A stretch of 64,000 bases of DNA from Gordionus sp. m RMFG-2023 (lineage: Eukaryota; Nematomorpha; Gordioida; Chordodea; Parachordodidae). A program made the position numbers and the translations under genes. This document shows, piece by piece, positions 15,001 to 30,000 of the stretch (the stretch's first letter is position 1; every line of letters begins with the position of its first letter). Below the pieces are notes generated by a model, which worked only from the letters and a program-made list of their open reading frames with translations, searched no databases and was not told where the DNA came from. Location of the stretch: positions 30,552,508 through 30,616,507 of the forward strand of contig NC_088776.1 of NCBI RefSeq assembly GCF_954871325.1. Direction: 5' to 3'.

Positions 15001-18000
15001 AATAATCTTGATATATTCTATTTATTTAATATTATTACTAACCCTAACCCTAACCCAACCCTAACCCTAACCCTAACCCTAGCACTAATCTTAACCCGAA
15101 CTCTAACACTAATCTTAACCCTAACCCTAACACTAATCTTAACCCTAACCCTAACCCAATGATTTTACCCATAATATCCTTTGAATTTTTTTATATTATA
15201 CCTACTAATTGATATTTATTAGCTTATAATGGTTTAAAGCTTAAAATCATTTGAAAGTTTTTTTTATTTATTTTCGCGTGATAAGCATTTTTACGTATGT
15301 TACACATATATATTTACTTTATCTAATTATTATTTATTAATTTACAATAAATATATAATGTCTTAAAAGGGATTAATTCCTATAGTTCTTTAACTAAACA
15401 TAGAAAAATCGGTATAAAATAATCTTGATATATTCTATTTATTTAATATTATTACTAACCCTAACCCTAACCCAACCCTAACCCTAACCCTAACACTAGC
15501 ACTAATCTTAACCCGAACTCTAACACTAATCTAACCTAACCCTAACACTAATCTTAACCCTAACCCTAACCCAATGATTTTACCCATAATATCCTTTGAA
15601 TTTTTTTATATTATACCTACTAATTGATATTTATTAGCTTATAATGGTTTAAAGCTTAAAATCATTTGAAAGTTTTTTTTATTTATTTTCGCGTGATAAG
15701 CATTTTTACGTATGTTACACATATATATTTACTTTATCTAATTATTATTTATTAATTTACAATAAATATATAATGTCTTAAAAGGGATTAATTCCTATAG
15801 TTCTTTAACTAAACATAGAAAAATCGGTATAAAATAATCTTGATATATTCTATTTATTTAATATTATTACTAACCCTAACCCTAACCCAACCCTAACCCT
15901 AACCCTAACCCTAGCACTAATCTTAACCCGAACTCTAACACTAATCTTAACCCTAACCCTAACACTAATCTTAACCCTAACCCTAACCCAATGATTTTAC
16001 GCATAATATCCTTTGAATTTTTTTATATTATACCTACTAATTGATATTTATTAGCTTATAATGGTTTAAAGCTTAAAATCATTTGAAAGTTTTTTTTATT
16101 TATTTTCGCGTGATAAGCATTTTTACGTATGTTACACATATATATTTACTTTATCTAATTATTATTTATTAATTTACAATAAATATATAATGTCTTAAAA
16201 GGGATTAATTCCTATAGTTCTTTAACAATACATAGAAAAATCGGTATAAAATAATCTTGATATATTCTATTTATTTAATATTATTACTAACCCTAACCCT
16301 AACCCTAACCCAACCCTAACCCTAACCCTAGCACTAATCTTAACCCGAACTCTAACACTAATCTTAACCCTAACCCTAACACTAATCTTAACCCTAACCC
16401 AATGATTTTACCCATAATATCCTTTGAATTTTTTTATATTATACCTACTAATTGATATTTATTAGCTTATAATGGTTTAAAGCTTAAAATCATTTGAAAG
16501 TTTTTTTTATTTATTTTCGCGTGATAAGCATTTTTACGTATGTTACACATATATATTTACTTTATCTAATTATTATTTATTAATTTACAATAAATATATA
16601 ATGTCTTAAAAGGGATTAATTCCTATAGTTCTTTAACTAATACATAGAAAAATCGGTATAAAATAATCTTGATATATTCTATTTATTTAATATTATTACT
16701 AACCCTAACCCTAACCCAACCCTAACCCTAACCCTAGCACTAATCTTAACCCGAACTCTAACACTAATCTTAACCCTAACCCTAACACTAATCTTAACCC
16801 TAACCCTAACCCAATGATTTTACGCATAACTTTGAATTTTTTTATATTATACCTACTAATTGATATTTATTAGCTTATAATGGTTTAAAGCTTAAAATCA
16901 TTTGAAAGTTTTTTTTATTTATTTTCGCGTGATAAGCATTTTTACGTATGTTACACATATATATTTACTTTATCTAATTATTATTTATTAATTTACAATA
17001 AATATATAATGTCTTAAAAGGGATTAATTCCTATAGTTCTTTAACTAAACATAGAAAAATCGGTATAAAATAATCTTGATATATTCTATTTATTTAATAT
17101 TATTACTAACCCTAACCCTAACCCTAACCCTAACCCTAACCCTAACCCTAGCACTAATCTTAACCCGAACTCTAACACTAATCTTAACCCTAACCCTAAC
17201 ACTAATCTTAACCCTAACCCTAACCCAATGATTTTACCCATAATATCCTTTGAATTTTTTTATATTATACCTACTAATTGATATTTATTAGCTTATAATG
17301 GTTTAAAGCTTAAAATCATTTGAAAGTTTTTTTTATTTATTTTGGCGTGATAAGCATTTTTACGTATGTTACACATATATATATTTACTTTATCTAATTA
17401 TTATTTATTAATTTACAATAAATATATAATGTCTTAAAAGGGATTAATTCCTATAGTTCTTTAACTAAACATAGAAAAATCGGTATAAAATAATCTTGAT
17501 ATATTCTATTTATTTAATATTATTACTAACCCTAACCCTAACCCAACCCTAACCCTAACCCTAACCCTAGCACTAATCTTAACCCGAACTCTAACACTAA
17601 TCTTAACCCTAACCCTAACACTAATCTTAACCCTAACCCTAACCCAATGATTTTACGCATAATATCCTTTGAATTTTTTTATATTATACCTACTAATTGA
17701 TATTTATTAGCTTATAATGGTTTAAAGCTTAAAATCATTTGAAAGTTTTTTTTATTTATTTTGGCGTGATAAGCATTTTTACGTATGTTACACATATATA
17801 TTTACTTTATCTAATTATTATTTATTAATTTACAATAAATATATAATGTCTTAAAAGGGATTAATTCCTATAGTTCTTTAACTAAACATAGAAAAATCGG
17901 TATAAAATAATCTTGATATATTCTATTTATTTAATATTATTACTAACCCTAACCCTAACCCAACCCTAACCCTAACCCTAACCCTAGCACTAATCTTAAC

Positions 18001-21000
18001 CCGAACTCTAACACTAATCTTAACCCTAACCCTAACACTAATCTTAACCCTAACCCTAACCCAATGATTTTACCCATAATATCCTTTGAATTTTTTTATA
18101 TTATACCTACTAATTGATATTTATTAGCTTATAATGGTTTAAAGCTTAAAATCATTTGAACGTTTTTTTTATTTATTTTCGCGTGATAAGCATTTTTACG
18201 TATGTTACACATATATATATTTACTTTATCTAATTATTATTTATTAATTTACAATAAATATATAATGTCTTAAAAGGGATTAATTCCTATAGTTCTTTAA
18301 CTAAACATAGAAAAATCGGTATAAAATAATCTTGATATATTCTATTTATTTAATATTATTACTAACCCTAACCCTAACCCAACCCTAACCCTAACCCTAA
18401 CCCTAGCACTAATCTTAACCCGAACTCTAACACTAATCTTAACCCTAACCCTAACACTAATCTTAACCCTAACCCTAACCCAATGATTTTACGCATAATA
18501 TCCTTTGAATTTTTTTATATTATACCTACTAATTGATATTTATTAGCTTATAATGGTTTAAAGCTTAAAATCATTTGAAAGTTTTTTTTATTTATTTTCG
18601 CGTGATAAGCATTTTTACGTATGTTACACATATATATTTACTTTATCTAATTATTATTTATTAATTTACAATAAATATATAATGTCTTAAAAGGGATTAA
18701 TTCCTATAGTTCTTTAACTAAACATAGAAAAATCGGTATAAAATAATCTTGATATATTCTATTTATTTAATATTATTACTAACCCTAACCCTAACCCAAC
18801 CCTAACCCTAACCCTAACCCTAGCACTAATCTTAACCCGAACTCTAACACTAATCTTAACCCTAACCCTAACACTAATCTTAACCCTAACCCTAACCCAA
18901 TGATTTTACGCATAATATCCTTTGAATTTTTTTATATTATACCTACTAATTGATATTTATTAGCTTATAATGGTTTAAAGCTTAAAATCATTTGAAAGTT
19001 TTTTTTATTTATTTTGGCGTGATAAGCATTTTTACGTATGTTACACATATATATTTACTTTATCTAATTATTATTTATTAATTTACAATAAATATATAAT
19101 GTCTTAAAAGGGATTAATTCCTATAGTTCTTTAACTAATACATAGAAAAATCGGTATAAAATAATCTTGATATATTCTATTTATTTAATATTATTACTAA
19201 CCCTAACCCTAACCCAACCCTAACCCTAACCCTAACCCTAGCACTAATCTTAACCCGAACTCTAACACTAATCTTAACCCTAACCCTAACACTAATCTTA
19301 ACCCTAACCCTAACCCAATGATTTTACCCATAATATCCTTTGAATTTTTTTATATTATACCTACTAATTGATATTTATTAGCTTATAATGGTTTAAAGCT
19401 TAAAATCATTTGAAAGTTTTTTTTATTTATTTTCGCGTGATAAGCATTTTTACGTATGTTACACATATATATTTACTTTATCTAATTATTATTTATTAAT
19501 TTACAATAAATATATAATGTCTTAAAAGGGATTAATTCCTATAGTTCTTTAACTAAACATAGAAAAATCGGTATAAAATAATCTTGATATATTCTATTTA
19601 TTTAATATTATTACTAACCCTAACCCTAACCCAACCCTAACCCTAACCCTAGCACTAATCTTAACCCGAACTCTAACACTAATCTTAACCCTAACCCTAA
19701 CACTAATCTTAACCCTAACCCTAACCCAATGATTTTACCCATAATATCCTTTGAATTTTTTTATATTATACCTACTAATTGATATTTATTAGCTTATAAT
19801 GGTTTAAAGCTTAAAATCATTTGAAAGTTTTTTTTATTTATTTTCGCGTGATAAGCATTTTTACGTATGTTACACATATATATTTACTTTATCTAATTAT
19901 TATTTATTAATTTACAATAAATATATAATGTCTTAAAAGGGATTAATTCCTATAGTTCTTTAACTAAACATAGAAAAATCGGTATAAAATAATCTTGATA
20001 TATTCTATTTATTTAATATTATTACTAACCCTAACCCTAACCCAACCCTAACCCTAACCCTAACCCTAGCACTAATCTTAACCCGAACTCTAACACTAAT
20101 CTTAACCCTAACCCTAACACTAATCTTAACCCTAACCCTAACCCAATGATTTTACCCATAATATCCTTTGAATTTTTTTATATTATACCTACTAATTGAT
20201 ATTTATTAGCTTATAATGGTTTAAAGCTTAAAATCATTTGAAAGTTTTTTTTATTTATTTTCGCGTGATAAGCATTTTTACGTATGTTACACATATATAT
20301 TTACTTTATCTAATTATTATTTATTAATTTACAATAAATATATAATGTCTTAAAAGGGATTAATTCCTATAGTTCTTTAACTAAACATAGAAAAATCGGT
20401 ATAAAATAATCTTGATATATTCTATTTATTTAATATTATTACTAACCCTAACCCTAAACCAACCCTAACCCTAACCCTAACACTAGCAGTAATCTTAACC
20501 CGAACTCTAACACTAATCATAACCCTAACACTAATCTTAAACCTAACCCTAACCCAATGATTTTACCCATAATATCCTTTGAATTTTTTTATATTATACC
20601 TACTAATTGATATTTATTAGCTTATAATGGTTTAAAGCTTAAAATCATTTGAAAGTTTTTTTTATTTATTTTCGCGTGATAAGCATTTTTACGTATGTTA
20701 CACATATATATTTACTTTATCTAATTATTATTTATTAATTTACAATAAATATATAATGTCTTAAAAGGGATTAATTCCTATAGTTCTTTAACTAAACATA
20801 GAAAAATCGGTATAAAATAATCTTGATATATTCTATTTATTTAATATTATTACTAACCCTAACCCTAACCCAACCCTAACCCTAACCCTAACCCTAGCAC
20901 TAATCTTAACCCGAACTCTAACACTAATCTTAACCCTAACCCTAACACTAATCTTAACCCTAACCCTAACCCAATGATTTTACGCATAATATCCTTTGAA

Positions 21001-24000
21001 TTTTTTTATATTATACCTACTAATTGATATTTATTAGCTTATAATGGTTTAAAGCTTAAAATCATTTGAAAGTTTTTTTTATTTATTTTCGCGTGATAAG
21101 CATTTTTACGTATGTTACACATATATATATTTACTTTATCTAATTATTATTTATTAATTTACAATAAATATATAATGTCTTAAAAGGGATTAATTCCTAT
21201 AGTTCTTTAACTAAACATAGAAAAATCGGTATAAAATAATCTTGATATATTCTATTTATTTAATATTATTACTAACCCTAACCCTAACCCAACCCTAACC
21301 CTAACCCTAACCCTAGCACTAATCTTAACCCGAACTCTAACACTAATCTTAACCCTAACCCTAACACTAATCTTAACCCTAACCCTAACCCAATGATTTT
21401 ACGCATAATATCCTTTGAATTTTTTTATATTATACCTACTAATTGATATTTATTAGCTTATAATGGTTTAAAGCTTAAAATCATTTGAAAGTTTTTTTTA
21501 TTTATTTTCGCGTGATAAGCATTTTTACGTATGTTACACATATATATTTACTTTATCTAATTATTATTTATTAATTTACAATAAATATATAATGTCTTAA
21601 AAGGGATTAATTCCTATAGTTCTTTAACTAAACATAGAAAAATCGGTATAAAATAATCTTGATATATTCTATTTATTTAATATTATTACTAACCCTAACC
21701 CTAACCCAACCCTAACCCTAACCCTAACCCTAGCACTAATCTTAACCCGAACTCTAACACTAATCTTAACCCTAACCCTAACACTAATCTTAACCCTAAC
21801 CCTAACCCAATGATTTTACCCATAATATCCTTTGAATTTTTTTATATTATACCTACTAATTGATATTTATTAGCTTATAATGGTTTAAAGCTTAAAATCA
21901 TTTGAAAGTTTTTTTTATTTATTTTCGCGTGATAAGCATTTTTACGTATGTTACACATATATATTTACTTTATCTAATTATTATTTATTAATTTACAATA
22001 AATATATAATGTCTTAAAAGGGATTAATTCCTATAGTTCTTTAACTAAACATAGAAAAATCGGTATAAAATAATCTTGATATATTCTATTTATTTAATAT
22101 TATTACTAACCCTAACCCTAACCCAACCCTAACCCTAACCCTAACCCTAGCACTAATCTTAACCCGAACTCTAACACTAATCTTAACCCTAACCCTAACA
22201 CTAATCTTAACCCTAACCCTAACCCAATGATTTTACCCATAATATCCTTTGAATTTTTTTATATTATACCTACTAATTGATATTTATTAGCTTATAATGG
22301 TTTAAAGCTTAAAATCATTTGAAAGTTTTTTTTATTTATTTTGGCGTGATAAGCATTTTTACGTATGTTACACATATATATTTACTTTATCTAATTATTA
22401 TTTATTAATTTACAATAAATATATAATGTCTTAAAAGGGATTAATTCCTATAGTTCTTTAACTAAACATAGAAAAATCGGTATAAAATAATCTTGATATA
22501 TTCTATTTATTTAATATTATTACTAACCCTAACCCTAACCCAACCCTAACCCTAACCCTAACCCTAGCACTAATCTTAACCCGAACTCTAACACTAATCT
22601 TAACCCTAACCCTAACACTAATCTTAACCCTAACCCTAACCCAATGATTTTACCCATAATATCCTTTGAATTTTTTTATATTATACCTACTAATTGATAT
22701 TTATTAGCTTATAATGGTTTAAAGCTTAAAATCATTTGAAAGTTTTTTTTATTTATTTTCGCGTGATAAGCATTTTTACGTATGTTACACATATATATAT
22801 TTACTTTATCTAATTATTATTTATTAATTTACAATAAATATATAATGTCTTAAAAGGGATTAATTCCTATAGTTCTTTAACTAAACATAGAAAAATCGGT
22901 ATAAAATAATCTTGATATATTCTATTTATTTAATATTATTACTAACCCTAACCCTAACCCAACCCTAACCCTAACCCTAGCACTAATCTTAACCCGAACT
23001 CTAACACTAATCTTAACCCTAACCCTAACACTAATCTTAACCCTAACCCTAACCCAATGATTTTACCCATAATATCCTTTGAATTTTTTTATATTATACC
23101 TACTAATTGATATTTATTAGCTTATAATGGTTTAAAGCTTAAAATCATTTGAAAGTTTTTTTTATTTATTTTCGCGTGATAAGCATTTTTACGTATGTTA
23201 CACATATATATTTACTTTATCTAATTATTATTTATTAATTTACAATAAATATATAATGTCTTAAAAGGGATTAATTCCTATAGTTCTTTAACTAAACATA
23301 GAAAAATCGGTATAAAATAATCTTGATATATTCTATTTATTTAATATTATTACTAACCCTAACCCTAAACCAACCCTAACCCTAACCCTAACCCTAGCAC
23401 TAATCTTAACCCGAACTCTAACACTAATCTTAACCCTAACCCTAACACTAATCTTAACCCTAACCCTAACCCAATGATTTTACCCATAATATCCTTTGAA
23501 TTTTTTTATATTATACCTACTAATTGATATTTATTAGCTTATAATGGTTTAAAGCTTAAAATCATTTGAAAGTTTTTTTTATTTATTTTCGCGTGATAAG
23601 CATTTTTACGTATGTTACATATATATATTTACTTTATCTAATTATTATTTATTAATTTACAATAAATATATAATGTCTTAAAAGGGATTAATTCCTATAG
23701 TTCTTTAACTAAACATAGAAAAATCGGTATAAAATAATCTTGATATATTCTATTTATTTAATATTATTACTAACCCTAACCCTAACCCAACCCTAACCCT
23801 AACCCTAACCCTAGCACTAATCTTAACCCGAACTCTAACACTAATCTTAACCCTAACCCTAACACTAATCTTAACCCTAACCCTAACCCAATGATTTTAC
23901 GCATAACTTTGAATTTTTTTATATTATACCTACTAATTGATATTTATTAGCTTATAATGGTTTAAAGCTTAAAATCATTTGAAAGTTTTTTTTATTTATT

Positions 24001-27000
24001 TTCGCGTGATAAGCATTTTTACGTATGTTACACATATATATTTACTTTATCTAATTATTATTTATTAATTTACAATAAATATATAATGTCTTAAAAGGGA
24101 TTAATTCCTATAGTTCTTTAACAATACATAGAAAAATCGGTATAAAATAATCTTGATATATTTTATTTATATAATATTATTACTAACCCTAACCCTAACC
24201 CTAACCCTAACCCTAACCCTAACCCTAGCACTAATCTTAACCCGAACTCTAACACTAATCTTAACCCTAACCCTAACACTAATCTTAACCCTAACCCAAT
24301 GATTTTACCCATAATATCCTTTGAATTTTTTTATATTATACCTACTAATTGATATTTATTAGCTTATAATGGTTTAAAGCTTAAAATCATTTGAAAGTTT
24401 TTTTTATTTATTTTGGCGTGATAAGCATTTTTACGTATGTTACACATATATATTTACTTTATCTAATTATTATTTATTAATTTACAATAAATATATAATG
24501 TCTTAAAAGGGATTAATTCCTATAGTTCTTTAACTAATACATAGAAAAATCGGTATAAAATAATCTTGATATATTCTATTTATTTAATATTATTACTAAC
24601 CCTAACCCTAACCCAACCCTAACCCTAACCCTAACCCTAGCACTAATCTTAACCCGAACTCTAACACTAATCTTAACCCTAACCCTAACACTAATCTTAA
24701 CCCTAACCCTAACCCAATGATTTTACGCATAATATCCTTTGAATTTTTTTATATTATACCTACTAATTGATATTTATTAGCTTATAATGGTTTAAAGCTT
24801 AAAATCATTTGAAAGTTTTTTTTATTTATTTTGGCGTGATAAGCATTTTTACGTATGTTACACATATATATTTACTTTATCTAATTATTATTTATTAATT
24901 TACAATAAATATATAATGTCTTAAAAGGGATTAATTCCTATAGTTCTTTAACTAATACATAGAAAAATCGGTATAAAATAATCTTGATATATTCTATTTA
25001 TTTAATATTATTACTAACCCTAACCCTAACCCTAACCCAACCCTAACCCTAACCCTAGCACTAATCTTAACCCGAACTCTAACACTAATCTTAACCCTAA
25101 CCCTAACACTAATCTTAACCCTAACCCAATGATTTTACCCATAATATCCTTTGAATTTTTTTATATTATACCTACTAATTGATATTTATTAGCTTATAAT
25201 GGTTTAAAGCTTAAAATCATTTGAAAGTTTTTTTTATTTATTTTCGCGTGATAAGCATTTTTACGTATGTTACACATATATATTTACTTTATCTAATTAT
25301 TATTTATTAATTTACAATAAATATATAATGTCTTAAAAGGGATTAATTCCTATAGTTCTTTAACTAAACATAGAAAAATCGGTATAAAATAATCTTGATA
25401 TATTCTATTTATTTAATATTATTACTAACCCTAACCCTAACCCAACCCTAACCCTAACCCTAACCCTAGCACTAATCTTAACCCGAACTCTAACACTAAT
25501 CTTAACCCTAACCCTAACACTAATCTTAACCCTAACCCTAACCCAATGATTTTACGCATAATATCCTTTGAATTTTTTTATATTATACCTACTAATTGAT
25601 ATTTATTAGCTTATAATGGTTTAAAGCTTAAAATCATTTGAAAGTTTTTTTTATTTATTTTCGCGTGATAAGCATTTTTACGTATGTTACACATATATAT
25701 TTACTTTATCTAATTATTATTTATTAATTTACAATAAATATATAATGTCTTAAAAGGGATTAATTCCTATAGTTCTTTAACTAAACATAGAAAAATCGGT
25801 ATAAAATAATCTTGATATATTCTATTTATTTAATATTATTACTAACCCTAACCCTAACCCAACCCTAACCCTAACCCTAGCACTAATCTTAACCCGAACT
25901 CTAACACTAATCTTAACCCTAACCCTAACACTAATCTTAACCCTAACCCTAACCCAATGATTTTACGCATAATATCCTTTGAATTTTTTTATATTATACC
26001 TACTAATTGATATTTATTAGCTTATAATGGTTTAAAGCTTAAAATCATTTGAAAGTTTTTTTTATTTATTTTGGCGTGATAAGCATTTTTACGTATGTTA
26101 CACATATATATTTACTTTATCTAATTATTATTTATTAATTTACAATAAATATATAATGTCTTAAAAGGGATTAATTCCTATAGTTCTTTAACTAAACATA
26201 GAAAAATCGGTATAAAATAATCTTGATATATTCTATTTATTTAATATTATTACTAACCCTAACCCTAACCCAACCCTAACCCTAACCCTAACCCTAGCAC
26301 TAATCTTAACCCGAACTCTAACACTAATCTTAACCCTAACCCTAACACTAATCTTAACCCTAACCCTAACCCAATGATTTTACGCATAATATCCTTTGAA
26401 TTTTTTTATATTATACCTACTAATTGATATTTATTAGCTTATAATGGTTTAAAGCTTAAAATCATTTGAAAGTTTTTTTTATTTATTTTCGCGTGATAAG
26501 CATTTTTACGTATGTTACACATATATATATTTACTTTATCTAATTATTATTTATTAATTTACAATAAATATATAATGTCTTAAAAGGGATTAATTCCTAT
26601 AGTTCTTTAACTAAACATAGAAAAATCGGTATAAAATAATCTTGATATATTCTATTTATTTAATATTATTACTAACCCTAACCCTAACCCAACCCTAACC
26701 CTAACCCTAGCACTAATCTTAACCCGAACTCTAACACTAATCTTAACCCTAACCCTAACACTAATCTTAACCCTAACCCTAACCCAATGATTTTACGCAT
26801 AATATCCTTTGAATTTTTTTATATTATACCTACTAATTGATATTTATTAGCTTATAATGGTTTAAAGCTTAAAATCATTTGAAAGTTTTTTTTATTTATT
26901 TTCGCGTGATAAGCATTTTTACGTATGTTACACATATATATTTACTTTATCTAATTATTATTTATTAATTTACAATAAATATATAATGTCTTAAAAGGGA

Positions 27001-30000
27001 TTAATTCCTATAGTTCTTTAACTAAACATAGAAAAATCGGTATAAAATAATCTTGATATATTCTATTTATTTAATATTATTACTAACCCTAACCCTAACC
27101 CAACCCTAACCCTAACCCTAGCACTAATCTTAACCCGAACTCTAACACTAATCTTAACCCTAACCCTAACACTAATCTTAACCCTAACCCTAACCCAATG
27201 ATTTTACCCATAATATCCTTTGAATTTTTTTATATTATACCTACTAATTGATATTTATTAGCTTATAATGGTTTAAAGCTTAAAATCATTTGAAAGTTTT
27301 TTTTATTTATTTTCGCGTGATAAGCATTTTTACGTATGTTACACATATATATATTTACTTTATCTAATTATTATTTATTAATTTACAATAAATATATAAT
27401 GTCTTAAAAGGGATTAATTCCTATAGTTCTTTAACTAAACATAGAAAAATCGGTATAAAATAATCTTGATATATTCTATTTATTTAATATTATTACTAAC
27501 CCTAACCCTAACCCAACCCTAACCCTAACCCTAGCACTAATCTTAACCCGAACTCTAACACTAATCTTAACCCTAACCCTAACACTAATCTTAACCCTAA
27601 CCCTAACCCAATGATTTTACGCATAATATCCTTTGAATTTTTTTATATTATACCTACTAATTGATATTTATTAGCTTATAATGGTTTAAAGCTTAAAATC
27701 ATTTGAAAGTTTTTTTTATTTATTTTCGCGTGATAAGCATTTTTACGTATGTTACACATATATATTTACTTTATCTAATTATTATTTATTAATTTACAAT
27801 AAATATATAATGTCTTAAAAAGGATTAATTCCTATAGTTCTTTAACTAAACATAGAAAAATCGGTATAAAATAATCTTGATATATTCTATTTATTTAATA
27901 TTATTACTAACCCTAACCCTAACCCAACCCTAACCCTAACCCTAACCCTAGCACTAATCTTAACCCGAACTCTAACACTAATCTAACCTAACCCTAACAC
28001 TAATCTTAACCCTAACCCTAACCCAATGATTTTACCCATAATATCCTTTGAATTTTTTTATATTATACCTACTAATTGATATTTATTAGCTTATAATGGT
28101 TTAAAGCTTAAAATCATTTGAAAGTTTTTTTTATTTATTTTCGCGTGATAAGCATTTTTACGTATGTTACATATATATATTTACTTTATCTAATTATTAT
28201 TTATTAATTTACAATAAATATATAATGTCTTAAAAGGGATTAATTCCTATAGTTCTTTAACTAAACATAGAAAAATCGGTATAAAATAATCTTGATATAT
28301 TCTATTTATTTAATATTATTACTAACCCTAACCCTAACCCAACCCTAACCCTAACCCTAACCCTAGCACTAATCTAACCCGAACTCTAACACTAATCTTA
28401 ACCCTAACCCTAACACTAATCTTAACCCTAACCCTAACCCAATGATTTTACGCATAATATCTTTGAATTTTTTTATATTATACCTACTAATTGATATTTA
28501 TTAGCTTATAATGGTTTAAAGCTTAAAATCATTTGAAAGTTTTTTTTATTTATTTTGGCGTGATAAGCATTTTTACGTATGTTACACATATATATTTACT
28601 TTATCTAATTATTATTTATTAATTTACAATAAATATATAATGTCTTAAAAGGGATTAATTCCTATAGTTCTTTAACAATACATAGAAAAATCGGTATAAA
28701 ATAATCTTGATATATTTTATTTATATAATATTATTACTAACCCTAACCCTAACCCTAACCCTAACCCTAACCCTAGCACTAATCTTAACCCGAACTCTAA
28801 CACTAATCTTAACCCTAACCCTAACACTAATCTTAACCCTAACCCAATGATTTTACCCATAATATCCTTTGAATTTTTTTATATTATACCTACTAATTGA
28901 TATTTATTAGCTTATAATGGTTTAAAGCTTAAAATCATTTGAAAGTTTTTTTTATTTATTTTGGCGTGATAAGCATTTTTACGTATGTTACACATATATA
29001 TTTACTTTATCTAATTATTATTTATTAATTTACAATAAATATATAATGTCTTAAAAGGGATTAATTCCTATAGTTCTTTAACTAATACATAGAAAAATCG
29101 GTATAAAATAATCTTGATATATTCTATTTATTTAATATTATTACTAACCCTAACCCTAACCCAACCCTAACCCTAACCCTAACCCTAGCACTAATCTTAA
29201 CTCGAACTCTAACACTAATCTTAACCCTAACCCTAACACTAATCTTAACCCTAACCCTAACCCAATGATTTTACGCATAATATCCTTTGAATTTTTTTAT
29301 ATTATACCTACTAATTGATATTTATTAGCTTATAATGGTTTAAAGCTTAAAATCATTTGAAAGTTTTTTTTATTTATTTTCGCGTGATAAGCATTTTTAC
29401 GTATGTTACACATATATATTTACTTTATCTAATTATTATTTATTAATTTACAATAAATATATAATGTCTTAAAAGGGATTAATTCCTATAGTTCTTTAAC
29501 TAATACATAGAAAAATCGGTATAAAATAATCTTGATATATTCTATTTATTTAATATTATTACTAACCCTAACCCTAACCCTAACCCAACCCTAACCCTAA
29601 CCCTAGCACTAATCTTAACCCGAACTCTAACACTAATCTTAACCCTAACCCTAACACTAATCTTAACCCTAACCCTAACCCAATGATTTTACCCATAATA
29701 TCCTTTGAATTTTTTTATATTATACCTACTAATTGATATTTATTAGCTTATAATGGTTTAAAGCTTAAAATCATTTGAAAGTTTTTTTTATTTATTTTCG
29801 CGTGATAAGCATTTTTACGTATGTTACACATATATATTTACTTTATCTAATTATTATTTATTAATTTACAATAAATATATAATGTCTTAAAAGGGATTAA
29901 TTCCTATAGTTCTTTAACTAAACATAGAAAAATCGGTATAAAATAATCTTGATATATTCTATTTATTTAATATTATTACTAACCCTAACCCTAACCCAAC

